Source: Chara braunii (lineage: Eukaryota > Streptophyta > Charophyceae > Charales > Characeae). From it: 30,573 nucleotides of DNA. This document shows, piece after piece, positions 1 through 9,552 of the stretch. How positions within the stretch are numbered: position 1 is the first letter of the stretch; every line of letters starts with the position of its first letter. Location: NCBI GenBank assembly GCA_003427395.1, contig BFEA01000434.1, forward strand, positions 1,237,332 through 1,267,904, in the 5' to 3' direction. The notes below the pieces were generated by a model, which saw nothing but the letters and a program-made list of their open reading frames with translations, had not been told where the DNA came from and searched no databases. The translations under genes were made by a program, and so were the position numbers.

Positions 1-820
1 GGGTGCTACGGGTGTCTCTGTGGGAGTGCTCGTACCACTGCCGATTGTCGCACGTCTTGGGGTGCGATGAAGACGAGCTGGGTTCTCGTCGCTCGACCCT
101 GGGATTAGCTCATTGCGCGACCCTCACCTGTCGATGCTCGTCGGGCTGCCGACACTCCAAGCACGGCGGACGGGGCCAGAACCGGGCTATTGAATCCCAG
201 GGGACCACGAGTAACCGGTGGTAAGGGAGGACGGTATAGTACGGAGGGAAGTCGGTGGTAATGGCAACGAAGGCTGGGGTTAGAAGATATCGTTGGTTTC
301 AGCTGTCGGGATAATCAGGAATCCGCGAGTCTCGGTTGATTGCGAGTTGGAAGTCGCCCCTGCACAGTCGCTCGTTTTCAGTCCGCCAGGGGTACTCAAG
401 ATACCCAGGGTTCTGTAGGTGGCAATGTTGTCGGATTTGCTGCCAACGGATCTGTTCGCTCTCCCAATACGCTCGGTATTCTGGGTCCCTCATGCTTTCA
501 CGATCGGTGATCCAGAAAGGAGAATCTATCGCCATGTCTCGTTCAACCGAATTCCTGCATACACATCTTTCTACGGGGCGAGATCGTGGCTGGCTTTTGT
601 GGGCGCACGTGTAGATGGCACGTCCGCGAACGGCCACTGTCTTACACGTGCGTGCGCAAGGGTCAGCGGACCAGATCCTGATCTGCGCAAATAACCAAGG
701 GAGCGATCCGTCAGCGTACCAGCTCAGTCATGCAGCTAATTCCCTCAGGCTATCAATCTCGTTCCGTTTCGGTCCTGCACAAAGCCTATACACTCAGGGA
801 TCCCCGTATGTCTGAGGGCA

Positions 821-842
821 TCAGGACCTTAATTCGTCCTGA
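821..842 (-). other. Conserved LTR hairpin 1 (left copy)
   Basis: Arms TCAGGAC and GTCCTGA enclose an 8-base loop. The same hairpin with identical arms is in the right LTR at 10575-10596, and there the flanks add one more pair. It lies downstream of the candidate TATA box in element orientation, so it would be in the transcript leader. The function is unknown. Confidence 0.5.
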
Positions 843-930
843 CCCGTACCGTAGATAGGGATTCCATCATTCACATCCAGATTTGTCGTGCTAAGTCCAT
901 TCGGGGTTGTGGGTCGTCCTCGTCGGGGCG

Positions 931-965
931 CGTGTAAGTCGTGCTCGCCGGATCGCACTTACACG
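931..965 (-). other. Conserved LTR hairpin 2 (left copy)
   Basis: GTGTAAGT-C-GTGC pairs with GCAC-TTACAC around a loop of about 10 bases, leaving a small bulge. In the right LTR (10686-10718) the loop has changed while both arms are unchanged, which is what a structural constraint at the time of copying, or simple chance, would give. It may be an RNA element of the leader. Confidence 0.5.
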
Positions 966-1700
966 GTGACTCGCGGGGCTGGTCCGCTGTGGGTCGACCC
1001 ATTAGCCAATCACCTGTGCAGAAGAAGGCTCATGCAACAATCCTTCAGACAATTTTGTTCGAGCAGAAAGCAGTTAGGTGGCCATGAGGAGAATATTTCA
1101 TCACCATCCAGATATACATCGAAGCACCGTAACAGTATCAAACTCCTTTCACCTACCAATCATCCGGGTGAGAATAGATCGACGTTGCGAGCGCTGGATG
1201 GTTCAAGATTACACGCAAAACATCGGGTATTCAAGCATTACAAAATCATCAGACCCACCTCATCAAGCGGATGCAAAAACGAAATAGGGAGGACAGAGAT
1301 TAAGCCGCACATCACACAAAGCCGAAAGAAATGCAAAACAAGGGCGCCTTGCCCAGAGCCAAAATTTCATACACAAGGACTGAGAAAAGACAAAGAAGAT
1401 TGCAATCCCACATCCTCCTGTTTCCCCTCTCTCTCTCTTTCCGATGTGGACAGTCCGTTGTCTCGCACCCACCATCGAAGTTGTCACCCCGCTTAGTCCG
1501 CATGTGCCCGTCAAATTCGCCCGTGCGCCACAGTCCGTCGTGACCTACACGTCAACCCCGCGCCCTTGGCAACAGCTCGCCGGGTCGCCCAACTCCCACG
1601 TCAACTCATCTCTTACTTCGCTCATTAGCCGATCCTCACTGATCGCGCTAACCTCGAACTTCTGAAATTTTTAGGGAGTTAATTTATCGCGTCGATGAAA

Positions 1701-1706
1701 TTTATA
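1701..1706 (-). promoter_or_regulatory. Candidate TATA box of the 3' LTR
   Basis: TATAAA is read on the minus strand and followed by TTTC. The matching position in the other LTR (11451-11456) keeps TATAAATTTC although the surrounding bases differ. It lies about 670 bases inside the LTR start on this copy, a plausible U3 position. No start site can be proven. Confidence 0.4.
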
Positions 1707-2367
1707 TTATGCATGCGTGCGCGAAGATGCGAGATTGCAGGGATTTGAAAAGAGGAGCAGAGAAGGAAGTGCCTACGCTTGGCATGGCAAGATCGCGGCA
1801 TGGGGGATGTAGCCACTCTCCACGCATCGATCTAGGCATGCAGCGCTCAGGCCAATCAGATGCAGCAAAAAGACGGGAAAATGGTGGGAAGAAGGCGAGG
1901 GAACAAGAAGGAAGATACAGTTACAATGGCGCCCGCCCATCGATTACAGTTGCATGCAAGATTAAGGGCGCTGCTTAGTCAGAACTTCGTTCCCGTCGCA
2001 GGAATATGCGCGCAAGAAAGAGGCGCCGCTCGACAAGAAATTCAAAAAGTCCTAAATTCCTATCTGAACTCAAAATTGCAAAAGAAAAATTCCGTCGAGA
2101 CAAGGAAATCAACAATTCTGAGAGCTCTCGGGGCTCGTTCTTAGTTGAAAGGAAAATTTTAAAAAGAAACCCGAAAAGCTTCTACGCGATCATCGCACCA
2201 AAATCTCAGTGCCCTCCTTTTATTTCCAGCAAAGCAAGAAAAAGAAAGAAGCGAGGACACTGACGCAATTTACCTGTCAACCCCTCCTCCTACAATTTGC
2301 CCAACCTTCCCATCTCGGGACCCCTCATTGTCATCGCGCAGAAAGTCGCGCGATACAGAAAGTGGTT

Positions 2368-2383
2368 CGTCACATATGTGACG
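2368..2383. repeat. 16-bp perfect palindrome across the LTR/internal junction
   Basis: CGTCACATATGTGACG is its own reverse complement and is centred one base outside the LTR end at 2374. The right LTR end lacks the second half, since GGGCG follows there, so the palindrome belongs to the junction and not to the LTR itself. Confidence 0.7.
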
Positions 2384-3210
2384 CCTAGGGGGTTCCAATC
2401 TTGAGCAAGCTCCTGCTTGCTCCATGTTGCGACACGTGTCGATCTCTCTAATCGATCGACGATGCGGAGCTCTCTACGTGCCACTTACCGTGCGATAAGA
2501 GTGTGGAAGTCATCCAACGTGGCATACTCGGGCTCTAACCTACGAGTTCCCCGGGAAGGGCAATCTGACCATGGACGGGGGGGGGGGGGTCTTGCCAATT
2601 TACACGCGTCATTCCTGTAGGATATGATCGTGGGAATCCTCCTGTTGACAAGTCATCAGATGCGATGGTGCGCTAATGACCCACAGGGAGAGGATAAGGG
2701 AGTCGGTACATGGGGGCATGGCGAGGGGGAGGATCACTCGGGAGCGGGGGTAAGAAAGTCTTCATCCCTGCTACCGTCTCTGGCAGCTCTTGATATCTGA
2801 CAATGCGATGTATGCGGGGGAATCGGCGACCGCTATGGGGGAGAGAAGCGAGATAGTTAGGATAGAGGGTCGGAAAGGTGCGGAGCAGGGCCGTGCGGAA
2901 CATATCATAATCCGCGCACACGGGGATTGTTCCCGTGATCATGCAGTAAACTTTGACCATGTTATGTCCCCGCCATGTGGCACTGAAGAGAAGAACGTGG
3001 AGGGAGAAGGAGGAGGCGGCGCATCTCGTGGTGGAATGCGGATACACCGTGACAGCGAGGCGAGTGGCGTAGAAGTGACGGAAGGTGGAGGTCGGGAATG
3101 GGCTATGAGGGAAGGAGAGCGGGGTATCAATCTGTAGGAGGGTCAGGAAATCAAGGGGACGACGGGATAACGACCAGGGACATAGCCCAATGCCCGACAT
3201 CGCCACGTGT
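2375..3210 (-). other. Element 3' internal region, no recognised gene
   Basis: This stretch lies between the pol tail and the 3' LTR. It is GC-rich and open in several frames; the longest minus frame (2673-3206) would give 177 residues with no recognisable domain, transmembrane pattern or envelope-like signature. It holds a run of about 13 G (2577-2589). No convincing polypurine tract (plus-strand pyrimidine run) directly abuts the LTR at 2375, so the priming site for plus-strand synthesis is lost or diverged. Confidence 0.5.
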
Positions 3211-3858
3211 TTAAACTGGGGGACGGGGGGAAGGGGAGGGGGATCGACTTTGTCGCCTCCGCGCAGGTGCGCTCAAAGTCTCTGCAGGTGGGAGCTCATC
3301 TTCAACCGCGGGCGGCTCGGGATCTCTGGTCGGGTCGTCCAGGATTGGCAAATTAGTTTCGCTTGAATGCTCCAACGACCGCTTCCCTTCCGCTATCTCT
3401 TCCCTCCTTCGCGAGGCTGTCGCGGGATCCTCTTCTCGGACTTCCGCCTGATCGACCTCTCTTCCCAAACTTTATCACTCGGACTCCTCTCCTTCGTCTT
3501 CTTCTTCGTCTTCTTTTTCACTCGTCGCCCCCGGCTCTTCTTCGTTGTACTCGCTATAGCTTCCCTTTTCTTCAGAGGTCTCTTCCTCTTCGTCCTCCTC
3601 CGCCTCAACCACTTTCTCCTCCGACGTCGTTCGGGGCTGAAAGAAAAGGACATCGATTATCCCCCGGGGGTTCAAATACTCCGCGGGCGATGGGTAGCTA
3701 CCTTCTCCCCCGCGATCCTCCAGACAGGCCGACCATTGCAAGTACGGTGTTAAAATCCGTGAAAGAACGTGCGGTGTCGGATTCTCGTCGCAAGGCGAGA
3801 TGATGTCAGTTGGAAGATCATCGAGCAGTTGTGCGAAGGGGACCAAGAACTCCCACAT
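3211..3858 (-). pseudogene. pol C-terminal tail: acidic, then Arg/Ser/Pro-rich
   Basis: One minus frame runs 3858 to 3211 with a single in-frame stop at 3475-3477. The first part (about 127 residues) begins with a hydrophobic, folded-looking stretch (MWEFLVPFAQLLDDLP). It then turns into a strongly acidic run dominated by Glu, with Ser and Asp. The second part is basic and acidic mixed, with a PATASRRREEIAEGKR segment, and ends in alternating Ser-Pro-Arg residues before a stop. It follows the integrase, where other Ty3/gypsy elements carry a chromodomain or other targeting tail. I see no chromodomain aromatic cage. A role in chromatin or nuclear targeting is only inference. Confidence 0.55.
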
Positions 3859-3881
3859 GATCGTCTGTCGATGTCCTGGGT

Positions 3882-4931
3882 CTACCGTTCCATTAATTCC
3901 AAGTGTCGTTTGGCCTTGTCCCGGGTCGTGGCCCTCATGGGTCGTCGACCCAAGGCAGATTCATCGTTAAGGCTCGGTATCGAGACACATGTCAAGCTGT
4001 TGGTACGTAGGTGAAAGGGGCTCAGGCCTGTGGATTCGTGGGGCGTTCCTCGATGGACCGCCAGGATGTGGTCCACAATATCGGGCCAAGGCCTCGTGTC
4101 CTTAGTCGTGATATTGCGCCGAAGGGCGGTCGTAATCACTCGGTTTGCATTTTCTACCAGTCCATTCAATTGCTACATGTGGGGTGCGGTGTTACGGATG
4201 GCGACCCCATGTATGACCAGATTCCTCAAGACTTCCCTCCTAAACTCTGCCCCGTTATCCGTCAGAATTTCCTCAGTGCATCCTGAGGAAACGGTTAACG
4301 TATCGCGCGATTTCAGCTGCCTGTCACGTTCGGCATGGATACGCCTCGATCCATTTCAAAAAATGTGACACGAATACCAATAAAATTAAATACTCGCAGT
4401 TATTCGGTCCGGGGGGCACCATTATATCGGTCGTGTCCATACTAACTCTCTGAAAAGGTCGTTTGACTACTGTGGGCACTATCGACCTTGTCGGTTGGAT
4501 CGGCGCCTTGAGGCGGCAAAGACCTGACAGTTCTGGACGATGAATTTGACATCGTCACGAATATTGGACCAGTACCATTAGTTTTTGTAGATCGTCGTTT
4601 CGGTGATCCGGACGGCGAAGTGAGTTGCGATATACTCGTGGGATGACTTAACCCAGTCATACCTCATGAACGGGTGCGGTACAGTCATCCAAATCCCATT
4701 ACCGTCCGTCTTACGTTTTTCCAACCGTCCCTCGTTCCATCGATAATCCCGAGCCCTTTCATTGGCCCTCCTCCGGTCCTCCCTAGTGAAGTGTCGGAGG
4801 GGGTTCCGCACTACGGTCGCTATCAGAGCGACGTCGGTCCAAACCTCAGCCCTTCTAAACCTTTGAGTCTTTTCCAACCCTTCTGACGTGGCGTCGAGGA
4901 ATTGAGTCTCGGTCGGGATTTTATCGGTCCG
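3882..4931 (-). pseudogene. Integrase (HHCC zinc region plus DDE core), frameshifted
   Basis: The integrase would insert the element's cDNA into the host genome. The N-terminal part is in the frame of 5051-4578, with a His-His pair in SSHEYIATHF. After a stop the frame goes on to one Cys of the CC pair (QNCQVF); the second Cys is replaced. The core is broken over three frames. The first Asp lies in MDTTDIMVP (Asp at 4435-4437), the second in LTDNGAEF (Asp at 4257-4259), and the Glu in NGLVENANR (4152-4154). The second Asp and the Glu are about 35 residues apart, the classic DD35E spacing. Downstream come IVDHILAVHRGTPHESTG and SPFHLRTN, typical of the core's end. The stop at 4578 and the frameshifts near 4170 and 4440 make it non-functional. 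Confidence 0.85.
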
Positions 4932-5093
4932 ACACAGGGGGCACAACCAAGGCTTATTGCCGCTTCGGTATTGGATACAAGAGCCATGGGCTCTTGACAC
5001 ACACTGTCGACAATCTACCCATTCGACATACCCATCCCCACTAGGGTGCATAAGGACCGAGTAGACCCGCGAGATCGCTTCACAGAAATAACA
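4932..5093 (-). other. C4HC3 PHD-like zinc finger embedded in pol
   Basis: Reading minus from 5093 the frame gives CYFC, 23 residues, CRQC, four residues, HGSC, 11 residues including PWL, then CPLC. All eight ligands of a C4-H-C3 PHD finger are present in the right order. The Trp two residues before the seventh ligand is a PHD hallmark. The segment lies between RNase H and the integrase zinc region, in the same frame as the latter. Known PHD fingers bind histone H3 tails; that it steers integration here is inference. A RING or other cross-brace finger is the alternative, but the His at ligand five favours PHD. Confidence 0.65.
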
Positions 5094-5163
5094 AAATTTG
5101 TCGGGTAAAGAAAGAAAAGACGAAGACGAGAGGGGAGAGAGAGGAGCGTTGGAGTTACCTCAG

Positions 5164-6742
5164 TCACCCGTCGCCACGTGCTTGTCTCACGGTGCGTGGG
5201 AGAGCTGCCACCTGTCCGTACCGGGGTCCTCTGGTTGGCTCCGGTTCCTTCCACGGGATGATTTCTTCGCCCTTGGCGACCTTCGTTGGACGATGCAGTC
5301 GCGTCAGGCCGTCCGCGTTTCGGTGCCTTACTGTCTTCTGATCGATGATGTCGAAATCGTATTCCTGTAACCACACCGCCCACCGTCCAATCATGCCCGT
5401 GTAATTTGTGAGCCTTTTGAGGGCCAATAGCGGCTCATGATCCGTAATAAGGAGAAACTTCTATTCGTACAGATACGGATGGAAGTGCTGGATTCCCCAA
5501 ACCACTGCGTAGCACTCTCCTTGTGGGGCCAAATCGTTCCTCCGTTCGTCTGGTACAATACGGGAGGCATACTCGATGACGTGCTCGCGTCCGTCATTCC
5601 CTTTTTGTGCTAGAATAGCGAAGACTGCCTCGGGCTGCCAGTCTGTAATAAGGATGAACTGCTTTGTTGGGTCTGGCCGGATCAAAATACGTGTTGTGGC
5701 CAAAGCCTCCTTGAGAGTGACAAAGGCCCGTTCGCATTCCGCGTCCCAACTGAGGGCCTGGTTCGTTAAAGGTCGTGCGGTAGCGGCAAACCCCTTGATA
5801 AATTGCCAATAATACGAAGCCAGTCTGAGGAAAACTCGAACATGCGCGTGCGACGTGGGGGTCGGAGCTTCTCGAACAGCCTCGACCTTCCTCGAATCGG
5901 GCCGTAAACCACCCCGAGTCACCACATAACCCAGGAATGAAATCTCCGGGAGAAAGAACTCGCTTTTCTCCAACGCGATCTTGAATCTGGCATCCCTCAA
6001 GGCTCCGAGTGCCCACTCGATGTGCTGCACGTGCCCGTGGTACGATTCCGAATAGACCAGGATGTCGTCCATGTACACAATGATGCAGAAATTGATCATC
6101 CCCTGCGTCAGTCGAGTGTTGTTAACAAAATTTCGAAATATCACATTCATCGCTCGCTGGAACGTGGCCGACGCGTTGTAAATCTCCATCTGAAATGCCT
6201 TCAAACAGAACAAAGGTCGTCTTAGGCTGATCCTCCTCCTAAACCAGAATATGGTGAAACCCGTGGCGGATATCGAACTTACTGAAGTAGTTAGCACACC
6301 CAATCGCATCCAATAAATCATCAATCCGGGGAAGGAGGTACACATCTTTAATCGTGATATCATTCAGTTTTCGATAATCGATGCAAATGCGGACCGACCC
6401 ATTCTTCTTCGGTACGAGAACTACGGGGAACGACCACGGTCCCATAGCCGGCTCGATCCATCCGTTAGCCTCAAACTCCCTAGTCCTCTATAAGGTCGTT
6501 TTCCGTTCAGCGAGGGAATACCGATACGGTTTGCAGTGGATTGGGGGATGATTTCCAGTCTGAATCTCGTGTTGGACGATTAGTGACAGTCCGATGTCTG
6601 TGTCCGTTACGCTAACTGCTCCCTGATATTCCCTAAGGATTTCCGCAATCAGGCGGTGTATGTCGTCGGGTACGTATTGTGGCACGTGTAACTCGTAAGG
6701 TTGTCCGTGGATAACGACCGTCACGTGTTTCGTGCGTGTCAT
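5164..6742 (-). pseudogene. Reverse transcriptase and RNase H of the gypsy element
   Basis: RT and RNase H copy the element RNA into DNA. The frame 6742-6239 opens with the usual pre-RT stretch (IVQHEIQTGNHPPI, PYRYSLAER). It meets a stop at 6488-6490 and then continues with WSFPVVLVPKKNGS, RICIDYRKLND and YFSKFDI, which are RT motifs 1 to 3. A frameshift near 6235 moves it to the frame 6363-5461. That frame holds ASATFQRAMNVIF, the catalytic YMDD box (6064-6075), SEFFLPEISFLGYVV and the RNase H start (ITDWQPEAVFAILAQKG, EYASRIVPDERRND). An in-frame stop at 5461-5463 precedes TDHEPLLALKRL and HRNADGLTRLHR (to 5164), the rest of RNase H. Only two stops and one shift break it, so this is the best preserved part. 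Confidence 0.93.
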
Positions 6743-6784
6743 CTTCGCATCCCGTGCAGGCGGGGAGGAGATAAAAGAGTTATC

Positions 6785-7371
6785 TCACCGCCATGAGAAC
6801 ACAGTGGCGACCATCTGAGCGTCTTCCTCTCGGATGGCCACGTCTTCTTCAAGGGTTATCCCATCCTCGACATCCCGAGAATCTATTGGCCGTTCGACGA
6901 TTCGTATTCCCATCTCGAACAGCGAGGCTTCGGGGTACCCTGGGGGTTCCGAAGCCCGTGTCTCTGCTCCTAGGCGTAGTAATCTTACTTCTTTTTCCAT
7001 GGTGAGAAGCGATCGGGGAGGTATGCCCGTAACATCACAAAACGACTGTTTGTCCAGATATCGTGGTAGCAGTGGGGCAGCTCCCTCGTATAGGGTCCGA
7101 GGGGGTTCCAAAGAATCGGGCATCCGTGACACCTGTACGAGCGGTTCTCCTAGATAAGGGCCCGAGTTCGCCGGGCTGACTCGTTGCTAAATACGAACAT
7201 CTTCGTTGTTTTCTGTCGAACCGGGTAACGAATTATCCGTCTCGCTAGTTCGAGAATCTGCGGATCGTTCTCTTCCTCGCTTTTGGAGGTGATCAATGGC
7301 AAGGAAGCCTCGTTTTCTTCAGTGTCGGAGTCGTTCGTGGATTCTTCCCATCGTATCATTCGCAAAACCAT
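6785..7371 (-). pseudogene. Protease-RT linker region of pol
   Basis: Two minus frames (7371-7150 and 7132-6785) join the protease to RT. They are rich in Glu, Arg and Pro (TMEKEVRLLRLGAET, EDGITLEEDVAIREED) and show no catalytic motif. The position and composition fit the variable spacer upstream of RT in Ty3/gypsy polyproteins. The break near 7140 is a stop or frameshift. Confidence 0.55.
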
Positions 7372-7379
7372 GTCAGGTT

Positions 7380-7977
7380 ACTGTCGTTGTCGCTCGACCA
7401 TCGAGGTTGCCCTAAGAGTGAGACGCATCGGAGTGGTGTACGGTTTTCCTCATGTGTTGTTGAGGATAATGATTCATCGTTCAAAATCCAACGTGGCTCG
7501 CAACGCGGTAAGGGCCGGTAAACCGACAAGACCGTCGTATGTGTTCACGTTTAGGACCACCACATCACCTAAGGGATTGACCTTACCGATGCGGAAGGCT
7601 ACATTCGCCATTCTCCCTATGACTCAGATCTTGCCTTCGTCAGCGGAGGTGAAATGATCGCCTTCCGCGAGTGGGATCACGTCCTTTCGCCTGCCGGCTC
7701 GTTCGACTACTCGCAAGGAGATGGCCAGGACAGCGGCTCCGGAATCAAGGACCACACTATAGAGGTTTCCCCAAACTTCCACGTCGCATTCTGCGGATTT
7801 CCATGGAAGAGGCTGAAATCGTATAAAGTGATCGTCTTTCTGGATTAGGCCCATTCGAACAGGCGCTGAAGTGCTCGGTATGTCAGATCTTGGCTCCTTG
7901 ACGGGGGCCTTTCCTTTCGCAGTCGTTAGTCTGGCAAGGGCGAACCGTTTTCGGTTCGCCTTGCAATGCTGTAACAT
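7380..7977 (-). pseudogene. Aspartic protease of the gypsy element
   Basis: The protease would cut the Gag-Pol polyprotein. The minus frame from 7977 shows VEVWGNLYSVVLDSGAAVLA. The catalytic DSGA box lies at 7735-7746, preceded by hydrophobic strands as in retropepsins. The frame stops at 7624. In a shifted frame further left the sequence still resembles the protease C-terminal part (a GLPALTALRATLDF stretch about 7500-7540), so a frameshift has cut it. The frame is continuous with the nucleocapsid frame upstream apart from one stop codon at 7978-7980. Confidence 0.85.
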
Positions 7978-8580
7978 TCAATCGTTAGCTTGTTCGGAAA
8001 TGGACAACATGTGTTTAATTGGTAGGGGGATACGGTGGTCTAACGCTCGGACGATGTCCAGAACGTCGATTTCTCCTGCGACGAACACGGATCCTCCCGT
8101 TTCCATCTCGTTCGGGGAGGGTCTCCATTCTGATACTTCGTTATGGTCGGGGGCGGGCTGAATGGCCCCGATCATACCGAGGCTCGGATATCCTAGTGAT
8201 AGGTATTGATCAAGCGGGATGAGTTCGACCGCTTCCTCCGTAGCCCCCGACGGGTTCACACCATTGTCTGTTTCTTCCACCATCGTGGCCACTCGACCGG
8301 GTCCGTTAGCGATCGGGGCCTTCACCACTGGCGCGGCTCCGATCGTGGGTTGTGCAGGTCGGTCAGGGCAGTCCCGGGCTATATGTCGTGGCTGGTGACA
8401 CGTGTAACAAACACTTGTGTTGGCTGCTGCCCCTCCTTTTGTTGGGGCAGGGGATGCTCCTTGCATTCCTGGGGCGGCCCTAACTTGAACGGTAATGGGG
8501 CGCATCGACCTCATCATCGATTCAATTCGTGCGTTGTGCTCACACTGCTCCTTCTTACTTTCCTGCATCAAATTAACTAA
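7978..8580 (-). pseudogene. Gag nucleocapsid part with CCHC zinc knuckle
   Basis: The minus frame starting near 8571 begins with a polar helical stretch (ESKKEQCEHNARIESMM) and reaches CYTCHQPRHIARDC at 8368-8409. This is a perfect C-X2-C-X4-H-X4-C knuckle that binds nucleic acid in retroviral-type Gag proteins. Pro/Ala-rich sequence on both sides is usual. The frame ends at a TGA (7978-7980) and resumes at once as the protease frame, so Gag and Pol were probably one polyprotein and the TGA is a later mutation. Confidence 0.9.
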
Positions 8581-8722
8581 CGTTCAAGTTAATTCTAATA
8601 TGGCATTGGATTTGTAGGGCTTTGCAGGGACGCTTGGGGGAGGGTGTGATCGCTGTGGGTAGTCCTGCGACTGTATCGAGCATCGACCTTTTTGCTGCGA
8701 CCTGTTTTAGGTAGGTGACGGG
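8581..8722 (-). other. Gag spacer between capsid and nucleocapsid
   Basis: About 140 bases with no long frame. In one minus frame a Pro/Ser-rich peptide (SQDYPQRSHPPPSVPAKPYK) leads into the nucleocapsid frame, so this was probably coding spacer before stops and a frameshift accumulated. Confidence 0.45.
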
Positions 8723-9534
8723 TCAGGAGACGCAACCCATATTTTCGAATTTGTTCTGAAGCGCTGCCAGCTCAGCGTTCGCCCGGGCCAGCTCCGAGGA
8801 GTCTCCCTCCTTGGTGTGATCTTCGCTTTCTAAGAAGTTGGCGGCAAACTTTCTTTCCATCTCCTCGGCTCCATCCATGATCTGCTGCATGGTATGGTTG
8901 ATGGGGGAGAACTGCTTTCGTAGTTTTTCCCTCATCGCCCGACTTCGAAGCCCATCGATAAACAAGTCTCTACCTACCTTTTCGTCTCTCTCATACTTGA
9001 CAAACAACCTATAGAACCTTCTACGATATTCGGTAACGGATTCCAGTGGTTTCTGCACATGATCTTTGATCATAAAGAAAGCCTGTTCGGGGTGGATGTA
9101 GTCGAACTGATTTAGGAAGTCTCTCTCGAAGGTCGGGAGATCGATCCAGGCGTAGGTACTAAACCACTGGTGCGCATCTCCTCCCAGTTGGGCGCGGATG
9201 TTGATCCGGGCTTCATCGTTATCGTACTGTTGAGCTCGTAAGGTGGCCAGCCATGCCCCAACCAGGTGATGCGCAGTGTCGAAGAGATACAAATCAGGGG
9301 GAGCCGCAGGTGCGCGAACTCGGACGGGTGCAGTGGTGCGGGGACAGGTGCCCCGCCCAACTGTACATTAACGTTATGCGCTTGATTGGCATTCATACCG
9401 ACGACCTGTCTTCCGGTCGATCGACTCCTAAGTACTATAGGATCGCGTCGAGGCGCGTTCCGTTGTCTAGGCCATCCTCTATTCGCCAGATCGTCTGAAC
9501 GTCTGTCCTGCTTACCTCCCTGTGAGTTCGCCAC
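8723..9534 (-). pseudogene. Gag N-terminal and capsid region
   Basis: The N-terminal part (9534-9112) is basic and disordered-looking (GGKQDRRSDDLANRG). Near 9300 a frameshift moves to the 9292-8723 frame. That frame has the retrotransposon gag signature: DTAHHLVGAWLATLRAQQYD, AHQWFSTYA, FLNQFDYIHPEQAF, then SVTEYRRRFYRLFVKY and IDGLRSRAMREKLRK. It ends in a helical LARANAELAALQNKFENM stretch. The codon at 9534 is GTG, probably a mutated ATG; the next in-frame ATG is at 9396. The frame is open upstream only to 9555. Confidence 0.85.
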
Positions 9535-9539
9535 GTGTC

Positions 9540-9552
9540 GGCTCCGATACCA
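9540..9552 (-). other. Primer-binding site for initiator tRNA-Met
   Basis: On the minus strand the sequence reads TGGTATCGGAGCC, which is complementary to the 3' end of plant-type initiator tRNA-Met with at most one difference from the common TGGTATCAGAGC form. It lies between the 5' LTR and gag, exactly where the minus-strand DNA primer should bind, and only five bases before the likely gag start. Confidence 0.85.

Larger units (their letters stand above)
1..2374 (-). repeat. 3' LTR (partial, left copy)
   Basis: This is a direct repeat of 9759-12235. Base 1 aligns with base 9759, so about 200 bases of the LTR lie before the window. Similarity stops abruptly after TTCGTCACA at 2374; read on the minus strand the LTR begins TGTGACG, a normal TG start. 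The left copy lacks about 100 bases and a long A run that the right copy has around 11907-12105. Plus-strand open frames inside it are antisense to the element, break differently in the two copies and are not taken as genes. Confidence 0.9.

Noticed and set aside
888-1496. 202-residue plus-strand frame in the left LTR, with a similar one at 10642-11037
   Set aside because: It is antisense to the element, resembles its partner only because the LTRs are duplicates, and the two diverge in frame after about 80 residues. No domain seen.
2673-3206. 177-residue minus frame as an envelope-like gene
   Set aside because: No signal peptide, membrane anchor or recognised motif. GC-rich DNA keeps several frames open here, including the opposite strand.
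3393-3653. Lys/Arg-rich minus frame and Pro/Leu/Phe-rich plus frames at 3363-3803
   Set aside because: They are the other frames of the Glu-rich pol tail; purine-rich coding DNA always gives such shadows.
7978-7980. In-frame TGA between nucleocapsid and protease as programmed read-through
   Set aside because: Many other random stops occur in the same element and no structured signal was evident after it, so a simple mutation is more likely.
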